A stretch of DNA of 64,000 bases from Foliimonas ilicis (GTDB lineage Bacteria > Pseudomonadota > Alphaproteobacteria > Rhizobiales > Rhizobiaceae). The first letter of the stretch is position 1. Each line of letters starts with the position of its first letter. The notes below the pieces were generated by a model. That model did no database searches, was not told the origin of the DNA, and saw only the letters and a program-made list of their open reading frames with translations. Positions 8,503 through 16,321 of the stretch are shown piece after piece. The translations under genes and the position numbers were made by a program. The DNA is taken from positions 1-64,000 of the forward strand of contig NZ_JBDUUH010000015.1 in the NCBI RefSeq assembly GCF_039939195.1, written 5' to 3'.

Positions 8503-9399
8503 CTACCACTCCGCTCCGATCTGGGCACGCGCAGCAGCAAGCTTGCGGAAGAAGTAGACGGTGAAGATGATCGACAGGAAGATCGCAAAATAGGCCATGG
8601 CATTGGCAAGGCCCATGCGGGCGTCGCTGTAGCCGGTGCGGGCAACGAGCGTCCAAAGCAGTTCTGTGCGCTTGGCCGGGCCGCCATCGGTCATGATCTT
8701 TACGATGTCATAGGCGCGGGCGACATCCAGCGAGCGGATCGTCATGGCGATGAAGGCGAACGGCATGATGAAGGGCCATGTGACATAGCGGAAGGTCTGC
8801 CACGGCGTGCAGCCATCGACGCGGGCGGCCTCCATCGGCTCCTTAGGCATGGCAAGCAGGCCAGCGAGGATAAGGATCGCAAAGACGGCGGTCGAGGACC
8901 AGACTTCGGCAACGAGGATCGCGAAGAAGGCGAGGTGGCCTTCGATCAGCCACGGAATGGCGCGGTCGGTCAGGCCAAGTGCCTGAAGCGCGTTGTTCAC
9001 GAGGCCGATATTGTCGTTGAACATGAATTTGAACTGAAAACCGACGAGAATTGGCGAAAACATCATCGGAAACATCATCATCGTGCGCAAAATGCGCTGC
9101 CCACGCGATGCTTTTTCAACGAGAAGCGCGAGGCCCAGCCCGAGAAACATTTCCAGATTGAGCGCGACCGTCAGCAGCAGAACGGTTCTGCCGAAAGCCA
9201 CCCAGAACTGCCAATCGGACAAAAGATTGGCATAGTTGCGAAAGCCGATGAACACCCACAGCGTTTCCGGCCGCGTCAGGCGAAACGGCGTAAAGCTGGA
9301 ATAAAGCGACAGGAGTAGCGGAACGACAACCACGGCTGCCAGCACGATGATTGCTGGAAGCAGAAGAAGGGTCGGTGCTGACGGTTTGGGAATTCTCAT
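8503..9399 (-). CDS. Sugar ABC transporter permease (MalF type)
   Basis: A 298-residue inner-membrane permease with six predicted helices, the first being LLLLPAIIVLAAVVVVPLLL. The EAA loop reads EAARVDGCTPWQTFRYVTWP, and the family segment YDIVKIMTDGGPAKRTELL follows. It forms the heterodimeric channel with the MalG-type partner. It lies 116 bp after the binding-protein gene, and a strong hairpin occupies that gap, so permease expression is probably lower than that of the binding protein, as is common in such operons. Confidence 0.9.
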   Translation of the reverse strand: MRIPKPSAPTLLLLPAIIVLAAVVVVPLLLSLYSSFTPFRLTRPETLWVFIGFRNYANLLSDWQFWVAFGRTVLLLTVALNLEMFLGLGLALLVEKASRGQRILRTMMMFPMMFSPILVGFQFKFMFNDNIGLVNNALQALGLTDRAIPWLIEGHLAFFAILVAEVWSSTAVFAILILAGLLAMPKEPMEAARVDGCTPWQTFRYVTWPFIMPFAFIAMTIRSLDVARAYDIVKIMTDGGPAKRTELLWTLVARTGYSDARMGLANAMAYFAIFLSIIFTVYFFRKLAAARAQIGAEW

Positions 9400-9482
9400 C
9401 GGAATTTTTCATTGTCTTGGTTGGCAGGCCAGACGAAGTCGCGCTGCTTGTGCCGGCCAATGATGGCCGCTGAAAAGACAAG

Positions 9483-9508
9483 GGAGGCGCGCGGTGAAAC
9501 GCGCCTCC
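9483..9508 (-). promoter_or_regulatory. Intercistronic hairpin after the binding-protein gene
   Basis: A perfect 9-bp inverted repeat (GGAGGCGCG with CGCGCCTCC, 8-nt loop) lies 8 bp downstream of the binding-protein stop. There is no long T run directly after the stem on the minus strand. This fits an mRNA-stabilising or attenuating hairpin that raises binding protein relative to permeases better than a full terminator. Confidence 0.65.
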
Positions 9509-9515
9509 GGTTAGC

Positions 9516-10835
9516 TTAGAGCTTGCCTGCGTCTTCGAGAATGGCAGTGGCTTTTTCCGCCGCCGTATCGAGCGCCTGCTTGGACGTCTTGTCGCCGAGG
9601 ATCGCCGCCTGCAGTTCAGGATAGACCGCATTGGATATTTCGATCCATTCGGCAGTCTGCGGAACCGGGAAGGCGTTTTCGGCAGCTTCCTGGAAAGCCT
9701 TCAGCACTTCGGTCCGGTAAGGATCGGATACCGCTTCTTTGATGTTGGCTTCCCAAACCGCAGAGCGGGTCGGGAGCGGGCCAGCGGACGATTCCAGCTT
9801 CTGGCTGTCCTCATTCGTCAACCACCAGATCAGCGATGCGGCAGCTTCCTTGTTGGCGCAGCCTTCAGTGATGGAGAAGCCGTGATGGCCCGACCAGCCG
9901 GTGCGTTTTCCCGAAGAGCCTTTTGGCTGAACCTTCACGCCGACATTGCCCGCGACTTTCGAGGATTTCGGATCGTTGAAGAAGCCTGCCCAGCCCGGCC
10001 AATCCAGATTGAGCGCGATTGCGCCGGACGCGAAGCCCTGACCGAGATCGTCCCAGAGATAGTTGGTCGTGCCTGCCGGAACGGCCTTTGCCTTGTAGAG
10101 GTTCACGAACCAATCGAGCGCGCGAACGCCAGCTTCGGAGTTGAACACCGGACGGCCTTCGGCATCGAGATATTCGCCGCCCTCGGCAACCAGCATTTCA
10201 TAGAAACGGCCGTTGATCGCTTCTTCCTTGCCTGCGAACTGCGTGCCGTAAAAATCCGGCGGGTTGGCGAAGAATTCGGCCTGTTCCGTCACGTCCGCCC
10301 AGGTGTCAGGAGGGGTGAGGTCCTTGCCGTATTTTTCCTTGAATGCGGTTTTCTTGGCTTCGTCTTCGTAAAGGCTCTTTTGATAATAGAGCGCCGAAAC
10401 GTCGAACTGAGCGCGCGGCAGCATGACCAGCTTGTCGTCGAGCGTGGATGCCTTGATGACGCTTGGAACGAATGCGTCGATTTCTTCCTTCGGCAGAAGC
10501 GCTGCGATATCGGTGTAGATATCCGGATATTGCGGGGCGAAGGATGAGTGATTGGAGCCGACGCACCAGTTCAGGCTGCCAGCCGCGATGTCCGATTTGA
10601 TTTCCTTGTCGAGATCAAAGTGGTTCTTCTTCGAAATGACATTGACCTTCGCGCCGGTCGCCTTCTCCCATTCGCCGATGCGCGCATAAAGCGGCTCATA
10701 TTGCTGCCCGCCGATCAGCTTGGCGTCGATGGTCACGCCGTCAAATTTTCCGGGCAGTTCGGCTGCGGCTGCAAAGCCGACGCCGAGCGCAATGCCCAAT
10801 ACGCCAGCGGAGACGCTGGCTAGCAATCTGTACAT
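9516..10835 (-). CDS. Sugar ABC transporter periplasmic binding protein
   Basis: A 439-residue family 1 solute-binding protein and first gene of the leftward operon. The signal peptide is clear (basic MYR start, hydrophobic LLASVSAGVLGIALGVGF, cleavage after AAA). The mature protein shows the typical SBP pattern GGQQYEPLYARIGEWEKATG, ALYYQKSLYED and GWSGHHGFSI. It delivers the sugar to the permease pair encoded next. The start at 10835 is supported by GGGAGG 6-7 bases upstream, and upstream in-frame starts would destroy the signal peptide. Expression is probably controlled from the 173-bp divergent region shared with the IclR gene. Confidence 0.9.
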   Translation of the reverse strand: MYRLLASVSAGVLGIALGVGFAAAAELPGKFDGVTIDAKLIGGQQYEPLYARIGEWEKATGAKVNVISKKNHFDLDKEIKSDIAAGSLNWCVGSNHSSFAPQYPDIYTDIAALLPKEEIDAFVPSVIKASTLDDKLVMLPRAQFDVSALYYQKSLYEDEAKKTAFKEKYGKDLTPPDTWADVTEQAEFFANPPDFYGTQFAGKEEAINGRFYEMLVAEGGEYLDAEGRPVFNSEAGVRALDWFVNLYKAKAVPAGTTNYLWDDLGQGFASGAIALNLDWPGWAGFFNDPKSSKVAGNVGVKVQPKGSSGKRTGWSGHHGFSITEGCANKEAAASLIWWLTNEDSQKLESSAGPLPTRSAVWEANIKEAVSDPYRTEVLKAFQEAAENAFPVPQTAEWIEISNAVYPELQAAILGDKTSKQALDTAAEKATAILEDAGKL

Positions 10836-10907
10836 TGAATTCCTCCCGATCAGAATGTCGTCTTGGCTTTCGCCAATTGACTGCACCCCACATGTGGATG
10901 CATCATT

Positions 10908-10921
10908 CATATTCAAACAGG
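10908..10921 (-). promoter_or_regulatory. Candidate operator, site 1 (divergent sugar/IclR promoter)
   Basis: CATATTCAAACAGG on the plus strand matches 11 of 14 bases of the reverse complement of the site at 11795 (CTTATTCAAATAAG). It lies about 73 bp upstream of the binding-protein start and about 88 bp upstream of the IclR start, where an autoregulatory IclR site would be expected. The assignment rests on recurrence at three relevant promoters, not on a known consensus. Confidence 0.45.
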
Positions 10922-11008
10922 ATTTTTATTCGTGCGTCAAGTGTGCGGCGCTTCCCAAAAAGTGCCGCTATGCGTATATGGAGCCATCTATTCACAGGGG
11001 AGATTTCG

Positions 11009-11791
11009 GTGGATCAGGACGAAGCAGATCGCTACCGGGCACCAGCGCTGGACAAGGGCCTCGACATATTGGAGCTGCTCGCAGGCGTTGATGGCGGGCT
11101 GACGCAGGCCGAAATCGCCAAGCAGCTTGGCCGCAGTCCCAATGAATTCTACCGCATGCTCGACCGCCTCGTGCGCCGTGGTTACGTCACGCGAATCGAT
11201 GGCGACCGGTTTGCACTGACGCTGAAACTGTTCGGTCTTGCCCAGCTTCATGCTCCGGTGCGCAGGCTGGTTTCCTACGCCACGCCGCTGATGCGTGAGC
11301 TTGCCGACAAGTCCAAGCAGGCCAACCAGCTCGTCGTGTTCGATCGCGGCTCTGCCGTGGTGATCGCGCAGCAGGAAGCACCGGGCTACTGGGGAATTTC
11401 GATCCGCGTCGGCTCTCATATCAGCCTGATAGACACCGGCTCGGGCCATATTCTTCTGGCGTTCCGCTCAGCCGAGGAACGCGCGATGATGATCGAGGAA
11501 AATCCGCGCGCCAACGAGATCAAACCGACGCCCGATTTCTTCACGCGTCTCGATCAGATCAAAGAGCGGGGCTACGAGATGATGGCAAGCGCCCAGACCG
11601 CTGGCGTCTACAACCTTTCGGCCCCGGTGCTCGGCCCCGACGGGCGCTCGATTGCAGCCCTCACAGTTCCCTACATTACGCTGGTCAATGTGCCGAATGC
11701 GCCTGACATTACGCAGACGATCGAGCTGTTGTTGAAAACGACTCGCACGCTTTCCAGCCTTGCCGGAGCAGACATCGCCGCGCAGGCGTAA
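11009..11791 (+). CDS. IclR-family transcriptional regulator
   Basis: A 260-residue regulator. The N-terminal winged helix (about 12-75) carries LDKGLDILELLA, TQAEIAKQLGRSPNEFYRMLDRL and RRGYVTR. The C-terminal IclR effector domain contains YWGISIRVGSHISLIDTGSGH and the conserved SAPVLGPDGRSIAALTVPY. GTG at 11009 is chosen because AGGGGAG lies 7 bases upstream; the longer reading from 10835 overlaps the divergent binding-protein start and has no homology. It is divergent from the sugar operon and 61 bp upstream of the lactonase gene, so it is the obvious local regulator. IclR proteins usually bind a sugar acid or pathway intermediate; which one is unknown here. Confidence 0.88.
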   Translation: MDQDEADRYRAPALDKGLDILELLAGVDGGLTQAEIAKQLGRSPNEFYRMLDRLVRRGYVTRIDGDRFALTLKLFGLAQLHAPVRRLVSYATPLMRELADKSKQANQLVVFDRGSAVVIAQQEAPGYWGISIRVGSHISLIDTGSGHILLAFRSAEERAMMIEENPRANEIKPTPDFFTRLDQIKERGYEMMASAQTAGVYNLSAPVLGPDGRSIAALTVPYITLVNVPNAPDITQTIELLLKTTRTLSSLAGADIAAQA

Positions 11792-11794
11792 ATT

Positions 11795-11808
11795 CTTATT
11801 TGAATAAG
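11795..11808 (+). promoter_or_regulatory. Candidate operator, site 2 (upstream of lactonase)
   Basis: CTTATTTGAATAAG has perfect 6-bp arms (CTTATT/AATAAG) around TG. It starts 3 bp after the IclR stop and 44 bp before the lactonase start. The surrounding sequence resembles the region upstream of the MaoC gene at 16873: both read TTCTTATKTGAATAAG followed about 15-18 bp later by GGGAG. Confidence 0.5.
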
Positions 11809-11852
11809 TAATTCTCTTGTGGGAGTATTGGTGGCTTTCGGGAGGAGCTTTC

Positions 11853-12695
11853 ATGCTGATCGACACGCATCTTCATCTCATCGACCTGTCGATGCTGCGT
11901 TATCCGTGGCTCGTCGGCGCGCCATCGCTGAACCGGGATTTTCTCTACGCTGAATATGAGGTCGAGGCGAAAAGAGCAGGCATCGAAGCGACGCTCCATA
12001 TGGAGGTCGATGTCGATCCCCAGGATATAGATGCGGAAACGTCCTATGTCCGCGCCGTTTCCAGCCGTCCGGGCAATCTCATCAGCGGCGCAATCGTCGC
12101 TTGCCGTCCCGAAGAAAGAGGTTTTGCCGAATATCTCGAAAAGCAAAAATCGGATCGGCTGGTGAAGGGCTTTCGCCGTGTGCTTCACGTCATGCCGGAC
12201 GATCTTTCGGAAGGCGCGCTGTTTCGCGAAAACATCAAGCGGATAGGCAGCAGCGGGCTGACATTCGATCTCTGCGTTCTACCCCACCAGATTCCCAAGG
12301 CAATTGCGCTGGCCGACCTCGCACCCGACGTTCAGTTCATTCTGGATCATTGCGGCGTACCGGACATCAAGGGCAGTCATCACCACCCTTGGCGCGAACA
12401 AATCACGGAAATCGCCAAGCGCCCGAATGTAACGGCCAAGATTTCCGGCGTCGTCGCCTACGCCGACCCGTCAAGCTGGACGGTTGAGACGCTTCGCCCT
12501 TTTGTCCAGCACACGATCGGCGAATTCGGCTGGGATCGTGTCGTTTGGGGAAGCGACTGGCCGGTCTGCACGCTGGGCGGCGGGCTTGCGACTTGGGTCG
12601 CGGCAACGCATGCGCTGCTCGATGGTACGAGTGAGAATGAGCGTGGTAAGTTGTATTCGGGGAATGCCAAGCGGATTTGGAAGCTTGATGCTTAG
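11853..12695 (+). CDS. Amidohydrolase, probable L-fucono-1,5-lactonase (COG3618 type)
   Basis: A 280-residue TIM-barrel amidohydrolase-2 protein. The N-terminal metal motif is DTHLHLIDLS, then LRYPWL typical of COG3618 lactonases, HMEVDVDP, LDHCGVPDIKG and the C-terminal WGSDWPVC. Characterised COG3618 members hydrolyse L-fucono-1,5-lactone, which would link the dehydrogenase to L-fuconate dehydratase. The start ATG at 11853 has GGAGGAG five bases upstream. The stop (12693-12695) abuts the palindromic repeat that carries the IS110 insertion. Activity on other six-carbon lactones is possible. Confidence 0.8.
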   Translation: MLIDTHLHLIDLSMLRYPWLVGAPSLNRDFLYAEYEVEAKRAGIEATLHMEVDVDPQDIDAETSYVRAVSSRPGNLISGAIVACRPEERGFAEYLEKQKSDRLVKGFRRVLHVMPDDLSEGALFRENIKRIGSSGLTFDLCVLPHQIPKAIALADLAPDVQFILDHCGVPDIKGSHHHPWREQITEIAKRPNVTAKISGVVAYADPSSWTVETLRPFVQHTIGEFGWDRVVWGSDWPVCTLGGGLATWVAATHALLDGTSENERGKLYSGNAKRIWKLDA

Positions 12696-12726
12696 TGCGT
12701 CCTTCGAGGCTCGCTTCGCTCGCGCC

Positions 12727-13719
12727 TCAGCAACCGTATTGTTGTTGAGTTTCCTGGATGTGTTTTCGCATGATGGCGTTGAGGATGCCGGTGAGTTTGC
12801 GCAGTGTTGCAATGAGGGCGAGCTTTGAGGGTTTGCCGTTGGCTTTAAGGCGTTTGTAGAATTCGGTGAGTTGCGGATTGCAGCGCACGCCCGAGATGGT
12901 GGCCATGTAAAGGGCGCAGCGTACGCTATGGCGTCCGCCGCCGATATGGCGTTCGCCACGATGCCGTCCGCTGTCGCGGTTGATGGGAGCAACGCCGACC
13001 AGGGCAGCGATCTTTTTGTGATCGATGTGGCCGAGTTCGGGCAGTTCGGCCAGGATGATTGCTGCGGTCACCGCCCCGATGCCGGGCACTTGCGTCAGGC
13101 GTTGATAGGCGGCTGCCATGTGCGGATCGGCTGCCACCGCCAGCGCGATGGACGTGTCGAGCGAGATGAGCTGGCTTTTCAGGAAGCTCAATATGGCGTC
13201 GATACTGCCGGTGATGGTTTTGTCGGCGCTCGGATAGGCGGCGGCCTGCTCTTTGCGGTTTTTCTCGGCGATCGCCATGTCGATCAACTGCCGGCGCCGG
13301 GCCACCAGTGCGGCCAGCATATCGCGCGAGGGATCGAAAGGTGCCAGCACCGCGGGCTGCATGGCCAGGCCGAAGGATGCCAGCAGGCGGGCATCCAGCG
13401 CATCGGTCTTGGCAAGCTGGCCTTGCGCGCGGGCAAAGTCGCGCACCTGGCGCGGATTGACCACGGCCACCGGCCAGCCCTGCGCCTGCAGCACCCGCAC
13501 GCAGATCAGCTCATAGCCGCCCGTCGCCTCGATTATCACCAGATCGGGCACCACCAGCTCGGAGCCATCAAAAGCAGCGGCAAGCGCACTGACGCCTGCC
13601 ACATCATTGCTGTAGCGCGTCACCTGCCGGGAGCCGGGCAGTGTAGCATCAAGAAACGCAACATCGAGAAAGGCCTTCGACACGTCGATGCCCATGCAGG
13701 TGATTATCTTGGTCGTCAT
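12727..13719 (-). CDS. IS110-family transposase
   Basis: A 330-residue recombinase. The N-terminal RuvC-like domain has GIDVSKAFLDVA, IEATGGYE and VVNPRQVRDFARAQGQLAKTDALDA. The C-terminal Tnp domain has PGIGAVTAAIILAELPELG, AALVGVAPINRDSG with the conserved serine, and RGERHIGGGRHSVRCALYM. The start is ATG at 13719, followed by TTKIITCMG. The reading frame runs to the very edge of the element: the stop TGA at 12729-12727 takes its T from the core dinucleotide and its G and A from the target repeat. The coding sequence looks complete for the family. Confidence 0.93.
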   Translation of the reverse strand: MTTKIITCMGIDVSKAFLDVAFLDATLPGSRQVTRYSNDVAGVSALAAAFDGSELVVPDLVIIEATGGYELICVRVLQAQGWPVAVVNPRQVRDFARAQGQLAKTDALDARLLASFGLAMQPAVLAPFDPSRDMLAALVARRRQLIDMAIAEKNRKEQAAAYPSADKTITGSIDAILSFLKSQLISLDTSIALAVAADPHMAAAYQRLTQVPGIGAVTAAIILAELPELGHIDHKKIAALVGVAPINRDSGRHRGERHIGGGRHSVRCALYMATISGVRCNPQLTEFYKRLKANGKPSKLALIATLRKLTGILNAIMRKHIQETQQQYGC

Positions 13720-13899
13720 GATCCACCCTTCCTTGCAATCCGGGCACAAAGCCCATGCAACCGTTCGGGATTAAAATCAGGACGCTGGACGCGCATGCTG
13801 AGGCACGGGCCTAAAGCCCAGGGATGACACGAGCCATCCAGCGATCAGGCAACAATCACGCCGCCCGACGCCGATAATATACAACATCATAAATATACA
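12729..13899 (-). mobile_element. IS110-family insertion sequence
   Basis: About 1,171 bp inserted into the palindromic repeat. The flanks share only a dinucleotide: AG at 12729-12730 and again at 13900-13901 (CT on the transposase strand), so the empty site reads GCGCCTC-AG-GATGAGGG. No terminal inverted repeats or longer target duplication are visible, which fits the IS110 family. The CT core equals that reported for IS621. The non-coding end lies upstream of the transposase start, as in the IS110 subgroup rather than IS1111. The gene is intact, so the element may still be active. Confidence 0.85.
13720..13899 (-). ncRNA. Candidate bridge RNA region of the IS110 element
   Basis: The 180-bp non-coding end between the transposase start and the element boundary is where IS110-group elements encode their bridge (seek) RNA. 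Local complementarity is visible, for example CGGGCCTAAAGCCC near 13807 and GGGCACAAAGCCC near 13741. Guide loops were not resolved by eye, so this is an assignment by position and family knowledge only. Confidence 0.35.
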
Positions 13900-14013
13900 A
13901 GGATGAGGGAGGTCGAGCTTTTATTTCGGGGCGAGTGGGCTCGAAATTGCTACCTTCCCTCATCCTGAGGCGCGAGCGAAGCGAGCCTCGAAGGACGCAC
14001 CACGACGGCGCCG

Positions 14014-15156
14014 CTACCTCGAAAGGCTCTTCCGATAAAGTGCTTCCAAGCCCCCAATCACGTCCTTCGCGGCATGTTTTCCCAAAAGCCCCGCATTAAT
14101 CCTATCCGAAGCTTCCTGCTGGAAAACCATGTAGCCATCGTGGCGTGGGCGTACCCATGCGGTTTCCAGCGTCTTGCGTGTGTTCCGATAGAAATCGCCC
14201 GTTGCTGCATTCACTTCCGCATCTTCCCAGCCTGTAGCATGGCCCGGCTGTCCACCGGCGGACGCATACGGCCCGCGCTGCACGTCGCCTGAGGCCACCC
14301 AGTAAGCGAAATCGATGGCTTCCTGAGTTGCCTTCGAGAATGCCGATACCGCAATGCCTGTGCCGCCGAGCGCGCTGCCGATCGGACCGCTTTCGCCCGC
14401 CGCCGGTATGTCCGCAAAGGCAAGGCGGTTGGCGCGGAAACCCTCAAGCGCATAGCTGACATAGCCATAAATCAGCGGCGAGCAGGCGATTTTGGAACCG
14501 TTTTCGGCCATCTTCTCGGAGACGGCGATGGGGTCCATTTCTAGGCAGGCCGGATCGACCAGAGCCGTGATCTCGCGGATCATGTCCCAAGCCTGCGCGC
14601 CGATCTCCGCATCGATGAACGTGCCGTTTTCCAACCGTTCGTCGCATGCAGCACCCAGATTGGCGCAGAGAGTGTAGAAGCTCATAAGCGAATGGGGAGG
14701 GCGCAGCGGCAGCAAGACTTTGCCGGCTTTCGCGAGCGTCAAAATATCTTCCCAGCGCGTTGGCGCAGCTTCCAAAAGATCGGGCCGCCATGCCTGCGCC
14801 TGTGCGGCGGCATCGATCGGGAAGGCCCATTGATGCCCCTGCCAATTGTAGCTCGGAAAGGACTGGCCAACAGTGCCGTCTGCAAGCGCCTGCAGGTCGT
14901 TTTCGCGACCAGGAATATCGAGCGGTGCGACGCAGTTTTCGCTGGTTATCTGCCCGACATGGGGGTGGTCGATGACGATCAGATCGTAGGCGCGGGCGAG
15001 TTCTTCCACGGGGAAGGATTCAAAATCCTGAAGCGAGCGCTTGTCCCATTCGATGGTCACGCCGGTTTGCTTCTGCCAGATTGCGGAGCAGGCGACCATC
15101 GGATCGTAGCCGCGCGGATGGCTCCACGTCATGCCTTTCAGGGTCGGCGCGCTCAC
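14014..15156 (-). CDS. Solute-binding-protein-like protein without signal peptide
   Basis: A 380-residue protein with the fold pattern of family 1 extracellular sugar-binding proteins (WQKQTGVTIEWDKRSL, YDLIVIDHPHVGQI, QWAFPIDAAAQAQAWRPDLL, GTGIAVSAFSKATQEAIDFAYWV). No signal peptide or membrane helix is present at the N-terminus. The start cannot be moved upstream to gain one, because the ATG at 15156 overlaps the preceding CoA-transferase stop by 4 bp. It should therefore be cytoplasmic. It is the last gene of a three-gene operon with a CaiB/BaiF protein and a MaoC-like protein, so a role as ligand-binding partner or sensor of that pathway is possible. Function unknown. Confidence 0.75.
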   Translation of the reverse strand: MSAPTLKGMTWSHPRGYDPMVACSAIWQKQTGVTIEWDKRSLQDFESFPVEELARAYDLIVIDHPHVGQITSENCVAPLDIPGRENDLQALADGTVGQSFPSYNWQGHQWAFPIDAAAQAQAWRPDLLEAAPTRWEDILTLAKAGKVLLPLRPPHSLMSFYTLCANLGAACDERLENGTFIDAEIGAQAWDMIREITALVDPACLEMDPIAVSEKMAENGSKIACSPLIYGYVSYALEGFRANRLAFADIPAAGESGPIGSALGGTGIAVSAFSKATQEAIDFAYWVASGDVQRGPYASAGGQPGHATGWEDAEVNAATGDFYRNTRKTLETAWVRPRHDGYMVFQQEASDRINAGLLGKHAAKDVIGGLEALYRKSLSR

Positions 15157-16316
15157 AGTCCGAACTCCTCGCGGATAGCCGCACTATGTTCGCCGATGCG
15201 CGGTGCTGCCCGGTGGGACGATGGGCGCAGACCGTTGACGCGGATGGGCGAGCGCGTCGTCATGATCGATACGTCATCCTCACGCTTTACCGTCTGCAGC
15301 ATGTCGAGAACCTGAAAACCTTCGCTGTCGATCAGCTCCTGCCAGTTCAAGACCTTGGCGCACCAGATGTCGGCCGGGTCGAGAATGGCCAGCCATTCGT
15401 CGATGCTGCGCGTCGCAATACGCTCCGCGATAATCGCCTTGATCTCGTCGCGGGCGGTGAACCACGAGGATGGATTGTCGCTGAACGGCGCCATTTCCTC
15501 TTCCAGGCCAAGCAGCGGCGCGAGTTTTGAAATCGGCGTCATGGCAATCGCCAAAAATCCGTCTGCTGCCGGATAAACACCGTAGGGCGCGGAGAGATAG
15601 GCATGTGCGCTGCGGAAGCCGGAACGCTTCGGCAGACGGCGGCCATCATTCAGATGCGTGGTCAGCACTTCGAACTGGAAATCGACCAGCGCCTCGAGAA
15701 GGCTGGTTTCGACCAGGCTTCCTTTGCCGGTGATGCCGCGCCGAACTAGAGCCGCCAGAATGCCTTGCGCGGCCGCAGCACCCGCCAGCATGTCGCCAAC
15801 AGCCAGACCGAACGGCACCGGACCTTGCGACTCATCGCCATTCAGCCACATCACGCCGGAGCGCGATTGCGCGAGAAGGTCCTGTCCGGGACGCTTCACC
15901 CAAGGGCCTTCCTCGCCATAGCCGCTGATCGATGCGTAGACGAGACGCGGGTTGATCTGCTTGACCGCTTCGTAATCGAGCCCCAGCCGCTGAATAACGC
16001 CGGGGCGGAAATTCTGGATCATCACGTCCGCCTTGGCCAGCAGCGTGCGAAGTGCTGCCAGATCGGCCTCGTTCTTCAAGTCGATGGAAAGGCTTTCCTT
16101 GGCCCGGTTGATCGCGTGGAAAATCGTCGAATCGCCGCCAATCTCCGTGTCACTGAGATAAAGCCGCCGCGAGAGATCACCGCCATCCGGGCGCTCGATC
16201 TTGATGACGCGCGCGCCGAGATCCATCAGCCGCAATGAACAATAAGGACCAGACAGAAACTGGCTCATGTCGACGACGACAAGGCCGGAAAGCGGAAGTT
16301 CGGTATCGGTGCTCAT
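15153..16316 (-). CDS. CaiB/BaiF (class III) CoA-transferase
   Basis: A 387-residue class III CoA-transferase. The N-terminal motif MSQFLSGPYCSLRLMDLGARVIKIERP-type segment, NRAKESLSIDLKN, QNFRPGVIQRLGLDY and SGYGEEGPW are family hallmarks. The catalytic aspartate is expected at about 146 in RPGQDLLAQSRSG. These enzymes move CoA between carboxylic acids in the cytosol through an aspartyl-CoA thioester. The start ATG at 16316 lies 5 bp after the MaoC-like stop, and the stop overlaps the SBP-like start (ATGA). Donor and acceptor are unknown. Context suggests activation of a carboxylic acid made by the neighbouring sugar-acid pathway. Confidence 0.85.
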   Translation of the reverse strand: MSTDTELPLSGLVVVDMSQFLSGPYCSLRLMDLGARVIKIERPDGGDLSRRLYLSDTEIGGDSTIFHAINRAKESLSIDLKNEADLAALRTLLAKADVMIQNFRPGVIQRLGLDYEAVKQINPRLVYASISGYGEEGPWVKRPGQDLLAQSRSGVMWLNGDESQGPVPFGLAVGDMLAGAAAAQGILAALVRRGITGKGSLVETSLLEALVDFQFEVLTTHLNDGRRLPKRSGFRSAHAYLSAPYGVYPAADGFLAIAMTPISKLAPLLGLEEEMAPFSDNPSSWFTARDEIKAIIAERIATRSIDEWLAILDPADIWCAKVLNWQELIDSEGFQVLDMLQTVKREDDVSIMTTRSPIRVNGLRPSSHRAAPRIGEHSAAIREEFGL

Positions 16317-16321
16317 GAATT

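Larger units (their letters stand above)
12695..14000. repeat. Palindromic repeat (family 3) split by an IS110 element
   Basis: The arms GTGCGTCCTTCGAGGCTCG and onward at 12695-12730 and their exact complement at 13964-14000 face each other. Joining 12730 to 13902 restores an uninterrupted palindrome of about 135 bp: the inner block GGATGAGGGA at 13901-13910 is complementary to TCCCTCATCC at 13956-13965, and the loop is about 45 bp. The repeat begins at the last base of the lactonase stop codon and ends 13 bp before the convergent SBP-like gene. Confidence 0.85.

Noticed and set aside
6906..9318. Plus-strand open frames of 552 and 286 codons opposite the ABC transporter genes
   Set aside because: They cover the complement of well-supported ATPase and permease genes and show no domain or start signal.
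12871..13827. Plus-strand 318-codon frame opposite the transposase
   Set aside because: It is the shadow of the IS110 transposase frame, with no homology or start signal.
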